In this document: positions 9,401-18,204 of the stretch, in pieces | Layout: each line of letters opens with the position of its first letter | How positions within the stretch are numbered: the stretch's first letter is position 1 | From: Qipengyuania vulgaris | GTDB lineage: Bacteria; Pseudomonadota; Alphaproteobacteria; Sphingomonadales; Sphingomonadaceae | Assembly (NCBI RefSeq): GCF_009827325.1 | Contig: NZ_WTYC01000003.1 | Coordinates: 304,904 to 368,903 of the forward strand | Length of the DNA stretch: 64,000 bases | Direction: 5' to 3' | Made by a program: the position numbers and the translations under genes | Notes under the pieces: model-generated | Seen by the model: the letters and a program-made list of their open reading frames with translations, nothing else | The model's database searches: none | What the model was told of the DNA's origin: nothing

Positions 9401-12400
9401 CGACGGCGACGATACTTTCGACAGCTTCGAAGTGACCGTCACCGATCAGGATGGCGACGTGGCTTCGGGCGATCTCGACATCGCCATCGTGGACGACGTT
9501 CCCACGGCAGTGGCCGATACCGACAGCGTGACCGAAGACGGCCCGCTGACCGCGGACGGCAACGTGATCACCAATGCCGAAGCCAATGGCGACAATGGCG
9601 GCGACACAACCGGTGCCGATGGCGCGAGCGTGACCGATGTTTCGTTCGGCGGCAATGCGGGCACAGTGAGCGGAGCGACTGCGGGCGCCTATGGCTCGCT
9701 CGTCCTCAATGCCAATGGCAGCTATACCTACACGCTCGATAATTCGAACGAGTTCGTCCAGGGCCTCGATTCATCCGAGAGCCTGACCGAGGTCTTCACC
9801 TATACTCTGACCGACGGCGACGGCGACACCAGCGTGACCACGCTGACGGTCACGATCAATGGCGATGACGATATCGTCACGATCAATGGTCTCGATCTCC
9901 AGACGCCCGAACTGACGGTCGACGAAGACGACCTTGCGGATGGCTCCTCGCCCGATGCAGCGGCACTTACTCCTGCGGGCAACTTCACGGTCGACAGCCC
10001 TGACGGGCTCGACACGCTGACCGTGGGCGGCGTCCAGGTCTGGGGCGGCGGCGAAAGCTATCCGATCTCGATCCCCGGCGCCTATGGCACGGTGAACGTA
10101 ACCGGCGTGACCGTGACTACCGATGCCAATGGCGATGTGATCGCGGCGACCGTGTCCTATGAATACGAACTCAGCGACAACACGCTCGATCATACGGTGG
10201 ACGGCGAAGACCAACTGGTCGACAGCCTCGACGTTGTCGCCACCGATAGCGACGGATCGCAGGATACGGCTTCTCTCGATATCGCCGTGGTGGACGACGT
10301 CCCGACCGCCAATGACGATAGTGCGGGTCAAGGAGCAGAGAACGCGCCGATCGTGATCGATGCGCTGGCCAACGACGTGTTCGGCGCAGACGGTGTCCTC
10401 ACCGCAGACGGTGTCAGCGTGGTCGTCAGCTCGCAAGGGGCGCAGGGCACCGCGACCTACGATCCGGCGACCGGCCTGTTTACCTACACCCCGGCTCCGG
10501 GCGCAGGCAGCAACGGCCAGCTGACCGACAGCTTCACCTACACCATCACCGATCAGGACGGCGACAGTTCGACCGCAACCGTGACGGTCGATCTCCAGCC
10601 CGACAGCGAGCCGAGCGGCGGCACGGCTGCCGCGGCAGTCGACGATGACGGCCTGCCCGGCGGCAATCCGGACTCCACCGCCGGCGATCTCGACGCCAAT
10701 GCAGGCGACGATCCTGCCGACACCAGCGACGCGAGCTTCACCGGCGCGTTGACCTTCGATGTCGGCAACGATGGCCCGGCGACCATTACCTTCGGCTCAG
10801 GCCTCGACGGTTCCAGCGTCATGCTGGGCAGCGAAATGGTCACCTATTCGGTCAGCGGCAACACGCTCACCGCATCGAGCGACCGCGGCGACATTTTCAC
10901 GGTGGAAATCACCGATCCGGCGACCGGCGAATACACCGTCACCCTGCTGCAGAACGTGCTTCACACTGCCGGCAACGACGAGAATGACGCGCTGGCCACC
11001 ATCGGCTTCACCGTCACGGATAGCGAAGGCGAAACCGCCGATACCACGCTCGACATCACGTTCGACGACGATGCACCAACCGCGACCGATAATACCAATT
11101 CGGTCGTGGAGGGCGCCACGGTTACCGGCAACATTCTGACCGATGACGACGGTTTCGGCGTCGATGCGAACGGTGCCGACGGTACTCTCACCATCCTGGC
11201 GGTTTCCGGAAGCGGCAGCAGCGACGATGGTGCCCCCTTCGTGGTGACAGGGACCTATGGCGAACTGACTGTAAATGCCGATGGCAGCTACAGCTACGAA
11301 AGCTTCGCCAACGCGACGAACGCAGACGCAATCGACAGCTTCACCTACCAGATCGTCGATGCCGACGGAGACATCTCCGAAGCGGCGCTGGATATCGACA
11401 TCACCAATGTTGCCGGTACCGTCGAAGACGATGAAGCGACCGTCAATGAAGCCGGTCTTCCTACGGGCAGCGATGCGCCGAGCGACAGCGAAATCGACGC
11501 CGACGGTCAGATCACCGTCGTCGATGCGACCGGGACGTTCACCTATGTGCTGACCGATCCCGCGGGCGGCAATTACGGTACTCTCACGCTCGACAGCGTG
11601 ACGGGCGAATATACCTATACGCTCGACACGAATGTCGATGGCGACAGCATCACGCTCGACCAGGGCGGCGACAATGGCACCAACACCGTCACCGGACAGG
11701 AAAGCTTCGGTTACGAAGTCTATGACGAGTTCAACAATTTGATCGGCAGCGGGACGATCAACGTCGATATCGTCGACGATGTCCCGACCGCTACCGACCA
11801 GGCACTGATCAATGTCGCCGAGGATGCTGCCGATATTTCCGGCAACGTCATGACCGATGGCACGCCCGATACCGAAGGCGCGGACGGCGCCAGTGTTACC
11901 GCGATCACGGTGGGTGCGCAGACCGTGGCCGTGCCGCAGGACGGCTCGGACGCAACGCTGATGACCGCCAACGGCACCTACACAATCGACATGGACGGCA
12001 ACTGGACCTTCGATCCGAACCCGGGTCTCGACCAGTCGTCGGGCGCCATAGTCGCTGACTTCAGCTACACGCTGACCGACGGCGACGGTGATACCGACAC
12101 CGCCACGCAGCCGATCCGCATCCTCGATGGAACGGGTCCGAACGATCCCGAAGCGGTCAGCCTGACCGTCGACGACCAGAACCTTGCCGATGGCAGCACT
12201 CCTGCCGGTCCGGACTCGGATTCCGAAACGATCAATTTCGTCCCCGGATCCGATCCGTTCGAAAGCATCGTGTTCGGCGACACCTCCGGTCTCGACGGCG
12301 GCCTGACCTGGGCGCGAGTAGACGATTTCACCATCACCGGTTCGGATGGCGGCCGTCTCGTCGTTACACTGACGCTCAATGTCGTCGGTGACGATGCCAC

Positions 12401-15400
12401 CGTCACTGCAACGCTAAACGACAATTATCTCGGCCATGCGAGCCAGGGCGACGAACTCGACGCGCTCGGCTCGGTCGACGTCATCGCCACAGATATCGAT
12501 GGCGACACTGCCACCGGATCGGTCGCCGTGAACGTCTCGGACGATGTCCCGACACTCGAAGCCACTGCACCCGGCGCCGGCTCGATCGAAGTCGACGAAA
12601 CCGACCTGGGCACGCCTGCAGGTGCCGACTTCTCGGGCCTGTTCACGCCCGACTACAATGCCGATGGACCGGGTAGCGTAGGCAACTACATGCTTGGTCT
12701 GACCGCCAGCGCGACCGGCCTGGTCGACACCGCCAGCGGCGAGGCAGTGGTTGCCACGCTGGTTGGCGGCACGATCGAAGGACGGACCGAAAGCGGCGGC
12801 GAACTGGTGTTCACCATTACCGTCGATGCCGATGGTAATGTCGAACTGACGCAGGAGCGTGCAGTAGTCCACGCCGACGAGACCGATCCCGACGATGCCA
12901 CCGGTCTTCCGGGTAACCTGGTCACGCTGACAGCCACGGTTACCGATGGCGACGGCGATACGGCGGATGCCACGGCGAATATCGGCGGCGCCTTCTCGTT
13001 CCGCGACGATGGCCCTGCGATCGATGCATCGGTAGTCGATGGCAACGCGGTCACGCTGACCACGCAGGATGCCGAGACGATCGGTGCGGGCAGCGACACT
13101 GCGGTGTCGACAGCCAACTTTGGCGGGGCATTCACCGTCGCCAGCAGCGCCTATGGCGCGGACGGCGCAGGCAGCATCGCCTGGGACTTCTCGCTGGCAA
13201 TCGACAATGCGGCATCCGGCCTCACCAGCGATGGTGTGCCTGTTACGCTTTCGTTGAACGGCGATGTGGTCGAAGGGCGCGCCAACGGTACGCTCGTCTT
13301 CACGGTCTCGGTCGATGATTCGACCGGCGAAGTCACGCTCACCCAGTTCGAGGAGATAGACCACGACCTTCCCGGCTCGGACGACAATTACGATAGCCAG
13401 CTCGAAGCACTCGGTGACGGCGTGCTCTCGCTCAGCGGCACCGCGACCATCACCGATGGCGACGGCGATACGGCCGAGGAAACCGTGGTCCTCGACCTCG
13501 GCGGCAATATCCAGTTTGCGGACGACGGCCCGAGCATCGATGCCGCAGTCGTCGACGGCGACGCGGTCACGCTGACCACGCAGGATGCCGACACCGTTGG
13601 CGGCACGGACACCGATGTCTCGATCGCCAACTTCGGCGGCGCATTCAGCATCGCGGCCAGCAGCTACGGTGCGGACGGTGCGGGCAGCATCGTCTGGGAT
13701 TTCAGCCTCACGGTCGATCAGGCCGCGTCGAACCTCAGCAGCGATGGCGTTCCGGTAACGCTCTCCCTGAACGGCGATGTGGTCGAAGGCCGTGCAAACG
13801 GTACTCTCGTCTTCACGCTCGAAGTGAATGAGACCACAGGTGCCGTTACCCTGACGCAATATGAAGAGATCGACCACGATCTTCCCGGCGCGGACGGTAA
13901 TTACGACAGCCAGCTCCAAGCGCTCGGCAATGGCCTCGTCACCCTATCGGGCACGGCGACCATTACCGACGGCGACGGCGATACGGCTGAAGAGACGGTT
14001 ACGCTCGATCTTGGCGGCAACGTCCGCTTTGCCGACGATGGACCCAGCATTGATGCGGCAGTCGTCGATGGCGATGCGGTCACGCTTACCACGCAGGATG
14101 CCGATACTGTCGGCGGTGCGGATACCGATACTTCGATCGCAGATTTCGGCGGCGCCTTCTCGGTCGCCAGCAGCGATTACGGGGCAGACGGCGCCGGCAG
14201 CATTGCCTGGGCCTACTCGCTGGTCATCGACAACCCGACTTCGGGCCTGACGAGCGGCGGCGTTCCGGTAACCCTGACGATGAACGGCGATGTGGTCGAA
14301 GGCCGCGCCAACGGCACGCTGGTCTTCACCGCTGCGGTGAACGGCACCACCGGCGTCGTCACGCTGACGCAGTACGAGGTGATCGACCACGATCTTCCGG
14401 GTGACACGACCGGCTTCGACAGCCAGCTCGAAACCCTTGCCGACGGCGTCCTTTCGCTGAGCGGCACCGCGACGATCACGGACGGCGACGGCGATACCGC
14501 CGAGGAAACGGTGGTACTCGACCTTGGCGGCAATATCCGCTTTGCCGATGATGGCCCAATCGCCGATCCCGATACCAACAGCCTGACCGAGGACACCGCA
14601 TCGGTTGGCGGCAATGTCATCGCCGACGATGCCTTCGGCGCTGACGGCGCGGGTGATCCGGCCGTAACCGCAGTGACCGGCTTCAATGGTACTGCCGGCA
14701 CAGTGGGCGGCTCGACAGCCGGAGAATTCGGTACGCTCTCGCTCAATGATGACGGGACCTATACCTATACGCTGAATACCGCTGCGGTGCAGAATCTCGA
14801 TGACGGGGAAAGCGAAGTGGACAGCTTCACCTACACGATCGTCGATGCCGACGGCGATACCAGCACCACCACGCTCGACATCACCATCACCGGCGCAAAC
14901 GACGCTCCGATGGCCGAGAACGACACCAACTGGGTGCTCGATGTCACCGTGGGCGCCGACCCGACCACCTCTGGCAATGTCCTGCAGGATCTCGATCACC
15001 CCGGCGCGCCGAGCGGTTCGTTCGCGGACGTGGCGGACACCGATGTCGACGGCGATACGCTGAGCGTAACCGGCGTGACTGGCGGTACGGTGGGCGCATC
15101 GCTCGCCGGGACCTACGGCGCGATCGTCATCAATGCCAACGGGACCTACACCTACACGCTCGACAGCGACAACGCCGCGGTCGATGCGCTGGGCGACGGT
15201 GAAACGCTGACCGATACCTTCACCTATACGGTGAGCGACGGCGACGCGACCGACACCGCCACCGTGGAGATCACGATCTTCGGCACCAATGATGCACCGG
15301 TTGTCGGCACCGCTGTTGCAGCAGTCTCGGACGAGGGTCTGGCCGGAGGCAATGTCGACGGCGTCGGAACCCCGACCGACACCACCAACTCGGCCATTGC

Positions 15401-17444
15401 GATGGGCACTGTGACGATCACCGACGCCGATGGCGATGCGCAGACCGTCACCCTCGGTACGCCGACCTCCGGGGCCCTTTCTTCGGGCGGCGATCCAGTT
15501 CTTTGGACTACGCAGGACGGCGGGCAGACGCTGGTCGGCTACACAACCAACGTGAACAATCCGGTCGTCACGATTACGATCGACAATGACGGCGATTTCA
15601 CGGTCACCCAATTCCAGCAGATCGACCATCCGGATACCTCGGTGGAAGATGTCGATTCAATCGTCATTCCCGTGAGCTCGAACGATGGAACGACCACGGT
15701 CACCAATCCGAACGCAATCTCTGTCTCATTCGAGGATGATAGCCCGATCATCGGCGCCTTCAGCCCGGATGATCAGGTCATTCCGAACGAGGACGGATCC
15801 ACGGCTGACGGGACCTTCGTCTATTCGCCGGGCGGCGATGGGCATGGCGAATTCACGATCACTGGACCGGTTATCGATGGCATCGTCTACCAGCCGCTTG
15901 AACACGGCCTGCTCGACCTGACTGACGACGGGGTAGCAAACCCCGTTCAGGGCACGACACTTACCGGCACGAATGCCGATGGGACGGTCGACATCTTCAC
16001 CTTCCAGGTGGATGCCGAAGGAAATTATCTCTTCACGCTTCTCGAGCCGGACGCCGGAGATACGGAGACCGTTTCGTTGCTGGGCCTCACGGCCGGCGGC
16101 CCACAGGCATTTGTCCAGACTCCGGATGGCCGGATCGAATTCAGCAGCGCTGACGGCATCAATTCTTCGACAGTCGGATTTGGTGTCGCCAACCAATTCG
16201 TGGGAGCGGGTGAAAGCTTCGCTGTGGAGTTCCACTCTCCTGGCCAGCCCGGCAACCAAAACCCCTTGGTAAATCCGGACTTCGTCTCTTCTGCGGTCCT
16301 CACCAACGATCGTGACGGCGGGAGCGTCGTCTACCAGATCACCGTTTACAACGACGCCGACGGGACTTCGGAAGTAGTCTACAACGGGACTATCACAACT
16401 TCGGAAACGTTGATCGATCCGACTACACTGGATACGTTCAATCGGTTCGAAGTCGTTGCGGTCAGCGGTGGTGGGCAGGGCGCGCGCTTTACTGCGCTGA
16501 GCTTTACCAAGCAGATCTTGCCGGACGAACAGCAGTTCGATTTCGATGTCAGCGCCACCGATAGCGACGGCGATGCGACGGCTATCGCTTCGATCTCTGT
16601 GCTGGTCGATCCCGACGCGCCGAGCAGCATGGCTTCGCTCAGCAAGTTCTCGCTCGACAGCACGCTGGTTCAGCAGGACGGCGCAAACGACAACGCACTC
16701 TTCGCGAGCTCCTCGACTGCCACCAAGACCACCAGCGATCCGCGCATGGACATGCGCCCGATGGAAATGGCGACGGTTGCGGCGATGGCATCCGGCTTCT
16801 TCATGCCGGAAATGCAGTCGCAGTTCGACCAGACCATCGGCGATCGCGTTTCCGCGGACCGTGATATGGTTAATTTCGAGTTCGCTCCTGCTGCGGAAGT
16901 CCAGGCTCCGGAGATGCTTGAACCCGAAGCGATGAGTTTCGACGGCTTCGTCCAGACGGATCAGATCGATCCACGCGAACCCACAATGTCGAATATCATG
17001 GAAGGCGAAAGCGCGTCCAAGGCACCCCAGGCCGAGTTTGGCAGTAACCTGCAAAACGAAGGCGTGGACTTCGCCCAAGGCGTGGATGCCGGGCCCCAAC
17101 TGGCCGGCGGCCCGAGTGTGTTCGAAGGCTTTGCCGGGGGCGATGCGGCAAGCGCGATGGAAGCGCTGCTCATGCTCGAAGCGCCAGCCAAGATGGCAGA
17201 AGCCGGTCCTGCGAAGGAGCCCGGGAAGGGTGTGGGTGAGACTGTGGCCGAGATCGCGGCGGAAGCCGAAGTCGACGCCATCGTCGATCACTTCGCGGCC
17301 AACGATGGTCCGGCGATGGCGGTAACGCCGCCGGAAGGGCTGCTCGACAGCATGATCGGAAACGAAGTGGCGCTCCATGCCATGGGCATGATGCCGCAGG
17401 ACCAGAACGACGAAGCGGCCGCATTGGCAGCGGCTTCGGCATGA
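6480..17444 (+). CDS. giant LapA/BapA-like repeat adhesin, type I secreted
   Basis: A 3,654-residue, strongly acidic protein predicted to be exported by the type I system encoded next to it and to act in surface attachment. Residues 1-125 form a beta-rich module (VLRPDADGVVVLPEGASL, DDGTRIVIPDGAIIVPQIVI) that ends in PAAG at 114-117, as in LapA-type retention modules. Residues about 200-3250 hold some twenty Ig/cadherin-like repeats joined by hinges of the form DxDGDTAxxxLxIxIxDDxP, including three near-identical modules of 171-172 residues. The last 300 residues are Met- and Ala-rich. I see no GGxGxD RTX nonapeptides, which is unusual. I chose the ATG at 6480 for its AGGAAGG site at 6464-6470; the ATG at 6471 lies too close to it. 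First gene of a six-gene operon; the next start is 34 bases on. Confidence 0.85.
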   Translation: MDSFETRNEFAAQDSDTASESQATDMQGNSVQAMNLRNADIVLRPDADGVVVLPEGASLDNMTAVGRDLVIVLDDGTRIVIPDGAIIVPQIVIDGVTVPAANLAALLTGNEPQPAAGDPQSSGGNFEVDPGNIQAAYALGDLLPYTQLQFPQPEEREIIPALAERDPDIVIETPDNPVGVINAIATVDEDGLPGRTIDGASEPEGTRSETNSETASGTIVFNAPDGVGSVLINGVAITSVGQTFQGETGTLTITSIDLASGRIGFSFTLQDNMVGGELDGSFVMSVIDSDGDRADANLQIRIIDDAPIAADDANSVAAGTFGPIAGSVLVNDEPGADGYAAGGPVTGFANDSGSAEPGDTLVGTYGELTLNADGSYSYTRYFNTPGGVSEEFTYTITDADGSTSTATLTIDIGDANDAITNVPDGEDETVVEEGQLPPTTDTRDDEPEGSDFDGDDETATGTITFTSPDGVGSVSVGGTVIDPTNLPQVVVSDDTGTLTVIDYTYDPVTGEGTITYEYELTDNTGDPEGTTVDFPIVVIDLDGDVAEDDLVITIIDDVPEAFDDTGAQGEENAPITVDALANDITGADGVDLATGVAVVDGTLSGDGSVAYNGDGTFTYTPGAGEEGTVTFDYTITDGDGDTSTATVTITLQPDSAPEIAVAGQDTVFEEALGARGDEPAGSNAASDGEFASGSITIATGGDSVDTLVINGVDVTGGGTVTTDRGVLTVSVTDGAYSYSYELTDNTLTDPDSDSFTLVVTDSDGDTAQTTLVVSIVDDNPSAADDANSIAAGEYGPVGGNVLANDVEGADGAVVTSYTGANGTGSAGDTIQGEYGTLTIAGDGSYSYTRNPGTEGGVSDSFTYTITDGDGDTATANLVIAIADSPVVLDLPVAGEEGTLVDEAGLPAGSDAASDSEFTSGTFTYDAPDGPAAVTIGGESVTAVGQTITGSFGTLTITSIANGAIGYTYELTTNTDGDDTFDSFEVTVTDQDGDVASGDLDIAIVDDVPTAVADTDSVTEDGPLTADGNVITNAEANGDNGGDTTGADGASVTDVSFGGNAGTVSGATAGAYGSLVLNANGSYTYTLDNSNEFVQGLDSSESLTEVFTYTLTDGDGDTSVTTLTVTINGDDDIVTINGLDLQTPELTVDEDDLADGSSPDAAALTPAGNFTVDSPDGLDTLTVGGVQVWGGGESYPISIPGAYGTVNVTGVTVTTDANGDVIAATVSYEYELSDNTLDHTVDGEDQLVDSLDVVATDSDGSQDTASLDIAVVDDVPTANDDSAGQGAENAPIVIDALANDVFGADGVLTADGVSVVVSSQGAQGTATYDPATGLFTYTPAPGAGSNGQLTDSFTYTITDQDGDSSTATVTVDLQPDSEPSGGTAAAAVDDDGLPGGNPDSTAGDLDANAGDDPADTSDASFTGALTFDVGNDGPATITFGSGLDGSSVMLGSEMVTYSVSGNTLTASSDRGDIFTVEITDPATGEYTVTLLQNVLHTAGNDENDALATIGFTVTDSEGETADTTLDITFDDDAPTATDNTNSVVEGATVTGNILTDDDGFGVDANGADGTLTILAVSGSGSSDDGAPFVVTGTYGELTVNADGSYSYESFANATNADAIDSFTYQIVDADGDISEAALDIDITNVAGTVEDDEATVNEAGLPTGSDAPSDSEIDADGQITVVDATGTFTYVLTDPAGGNYGTLTLDSVTGEYTYTLDTNVDGDSITLDQGGDNGTNTVTGQESFGYEVYDEFNNLIGSGTINVDIVDDVPTATDQALINVAEDAADISGNVMTDGTPDTEGADGASVTAITVGAQTVAVPQDGSDATLMTANGTYTIDMDGNWTFDPNPGLDQSSGAIVADFSYTLTDGDGDTDTATQPIRILDGTGPNDPEAVSLTVDDQNLADGSTPAGPDSDSETINFVPGSDPFESIVFGDTSGLDGGLTWARVDDFTITGSDGGRLVVTLTLNVVGDDATVTATLNDNYLGHASQGDELDALGSVDVIATDIDGDTATGSVAVNVSDDVPTLEATAPGAGSIEVDETDLGTPAGADFSGLFTPDYNADGPGSVGNYMLGLTASATGLVDTASGEAVVATLVGGTIEGRTESGGELVFTITVDADGNVELTQERAVVHADETDPDDATGLPGNLVTLTATVTDGDGDTADATANIGGAFSFRDDGPAIDASVVDGNAVTLTTQDAETIGAGSDTAVSTANFGGAFTVASSAYGADGAGSIAWDFSLAIDNAASGLTSDGVPVTLSLNGDVVEGRANGTLVFTVSVDDSTGEVTLTQFEEIDHDLPGSDDNYDSQLEALGDGVLSLSGTATITDGDGDTAEETVVLDLGGNIQFADDGPSIDAAVVDGDAVTLTTQDADTVGGTDTDVSIANFGGAFSIAASSYGADGAGSIVWDFSLTVDQAASNLSSDGVPVTLSLNGDVVEGRANGTLVFTLEVNETTGAVTLTQYEEIDHDLPGADGNYDSQLQALGNGLVTLSGTATITDGDGDTAEETVTLDLGGNVRFADDGPSIDAAVVDGDAVTLTTQDADTVGGADTDTSIADFGGAFSVASSDYGADGAGSIAWAYSLVIDNPTSGLTSGGVPVTLTMNGDVVEGRANGTLVFTAAVNGTTGVVTLTQYEVIDHDLPGDTTGFDSQLETLADGVLSLSGTATITDGDGDTAEETVVLDLGGNIRFADDGPIADPDTNSLTEDTASVGGNVIADDAFGADGAGDPAVTAVTGFNGTAGTVGGSTAGEFGTLSLNDDGTYTYTLNTAAVQNLDDGESEVDSFTYTIVDADGDTSTTTLDITITGANDAPMAENDTNWVLDVTVGADPTTSGNVLQDLDHPGAPSGSFADVADTDVDGDTLSVTGVTGGTVGASLAGTYGAIVINANGTYTYTLDSDNAAVDALGDGETLTDTFTYTVSDGDATDTATVEITIFGTNDAPVVGTAVAAVSDEGLAGGNVDGVGTPTDTTNSAIAMGTVTITDADGDAQTVTLGTPTSGALSSGGDPVLWTTQDGGQTLVGYTTNVNNPVVTITIDNDGDFTVTQFQQIDHPDTSVEDVDSIVIPVSSNDGTTTVTNPNAISVSFEDDSPIIGAFSPDDQVIPNEDGSTADGTFVYSPGGDGHGEFTITGPVIDGIVYQPLEHGLLDLTDDGVANPVQGTTLTGTNADGTVDIFTFQVDAEGNYLFTLLEPDAGDTETVSLLGLTAGGPQAFVQTPDGRIEFSSADGINSSTVGFGVANQFVGAGESFAVEFHSPGQPGNQNPLVNPDFVSSAVLTNDRDGGSVVYQITVYNDADGTSEVVYNGTITTSETLIDPTTLDTFNRFEVVAVSGGGQGARFTALSFTKQILPDEQQFDFDVSATDSDGDATAIASISVLVDPDAPSSMASLSKFSLDSTLVQQDGANDNALFASSSTATKTTSDPRMDMRPMEMATVAAMASGFFMPEMQSQFDQTIGDRVSADRDMVNFEFAPAAEVQAPEMLEPEAMSFDGFVQTDQIDPREPTMSNIMEGESASKAPQAEFGSNLQNEGVDFAQGVDAGPQLAGGPSVFEGFAGGDAASAMEALLMLEAPAKMAEAGPAKEPGKGVGETVAEIAAEAEVDAIVDHFAANDGPAMAVTPPEGLLDSMIGNEVALHAMGMMPQDQNDEAAALAAASA
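6819..6830 (+). other. candidate LapG-type cleavage site PAAG in the adhesin
   Basis: Codons 114-117 read Pro-Ala-Ala-Gly, matching the [T/A/P]AAG motif cut between the two alanines by LapG proteases, which in LapA of Pseudomonas fluorescens lies near residue 108. It directly follows a beta-rich N-terminal module and precedes a Gly/Asn-rich linker. A LapG-type protease is encoded at 24106-25074. The match is seen; cleavage is inference. Confidence 0.55.
13005..14546 (+). repeat. three tandem T1SS-143/DUF5801-type modules inside the adhesin
   Basis: Units 13005-13520 (516 bases), 13521-14033 (513) and 14034-14546 (513) each begin at the DDGP(S/A)IDA motif and share DGDAVTLTTQDA, FGGAF, YGADGAGSI, GVPVTL, NGDVVEGRANGTLVFT, EIDHDLPG and the DGDGDTAEETV hinge. 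They are far more alike at DNA level than the other repeats of this gene, which points to recent duplication. A diverged copy precedes them at about 12540-13004. Confidence 0.85.
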
Positions 17445-17478
17445 TCGCAAAGAGAAGTTTGAAACAAGGGGCTTTGCA

Positions 17479-18189
17479 ATGAGAAAAACAACCGCGATTT
17501 TCGCGCTTGCCGGAGCCGCAGTGGGGATGATCCCCTCTGCGGCCTTCGCGCAGGACGACCTTATGAGCCTGGACGGCAGCGAATTGCGCAGCGCCGTACA
17601 GATGCGCTACGACGCCGCACTCGCGCTAACCAAGGATCCAGGAATCGTGAACGCGAACGATCCGCGTTACATCTGGGCCAGCGAGGCGAAGGCGCAGTGC
17701 GGTATCGCGCTCGGTTTCCTCAAATCCAGCACGAAGGACGAGGTCAGCCTGTCGAAGTGCGGGATGGCCTACGACATGATGAACCGCACGCCGCAGGCGC
17801 GGGTAGCCGCTCCTGCGCCGCAGGCGCCCGCTGCGCCTCCAGAAGTCTGCAACGCGCAGGCACCGGGCCTCATCTTCTTCGAATTCGATTCCGCCACGCC
17901 GCAGCAGGATGCGGTGGAAACGGTCGAATACGTGGTCGAGAATGCAGCGGTCTGCAATTGGACGCGCTTCACCGTCGTCGGTCACACGGACCGGTCGGGC
18001 AGCAACGCCTACAATCAGGGACTGTCGGAACGCCGCGCCGAAGCCATCGAGGGGCTGATGGTCGGTCGCGGAATTGCCGATGCCACAATTTCCACGCGCG
18101 CCGAGGGTGAAGAAAGCCCCCGCGTGCCGACCGCCGACGGGGTTCGCGAATTGCAGAACCGCCGCGTCGAAATCCTGGTCAACCAGTAA
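17479..18189 (+). CDS. OmpA-family peptidoglycan-binding protein of the secretion locus
   Basis: A 236-residue exported protein: signal peptide (MRKTTAIFALAGAAVGMIPSAAFA), a novel domain of about 85 residues with two cysteines, an Ala/Pro linker (APAPQAPAAPPE), then an OmpA-like C-terminal domain. The domain shows the peptidoglycan-binding signature GHTDRSGSNAYNQGLSERRA with the Asp and Arg that contact diaminopimelate, and ends in LQNRRVEILV. It probably tethers an outer-membrane or periplasmic component to the wall. The gene lies 34 bases after the adhesin and 15 before the TolC homologue, so it belongs to the export operon. OmpA-like genes are known next to some other LapA/BpfA-type loci, which supports a role in the same system. 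Confidence 0.85.
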   Translation: MRKTTAIFALAGAAVGMIPSAAFAQDDLMSLDGSELRSAVQMRYDAALALTKDPGIVNANDPRYIWASEAKAQCGIALGFLKSSTKDEVSLSKCGMAYDMMNRTPQARVAAPAPQAPAAPPEVCNAQAPGLIFFEFDSATPQQDAVETVEYVVENAAVCNWTRFTVVGHTDRSGSNAYNQGLSERRAEAIEGLMVGRGIADATISTRAEGEESPRVPTADGVRELQNRRVEILVNQ

Positions 18190-18204
18190 GTGAGGGGACG
18201 AAAA

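Noticed and set aside
12414..17450. Long minus-strand frames of 501, 561 and 574 residues opposite the adhesin gene
   Set aside because: They mirror the repetitive codons of the adhesin; the repeats in them follow the sense-strand repeats. No start signals.
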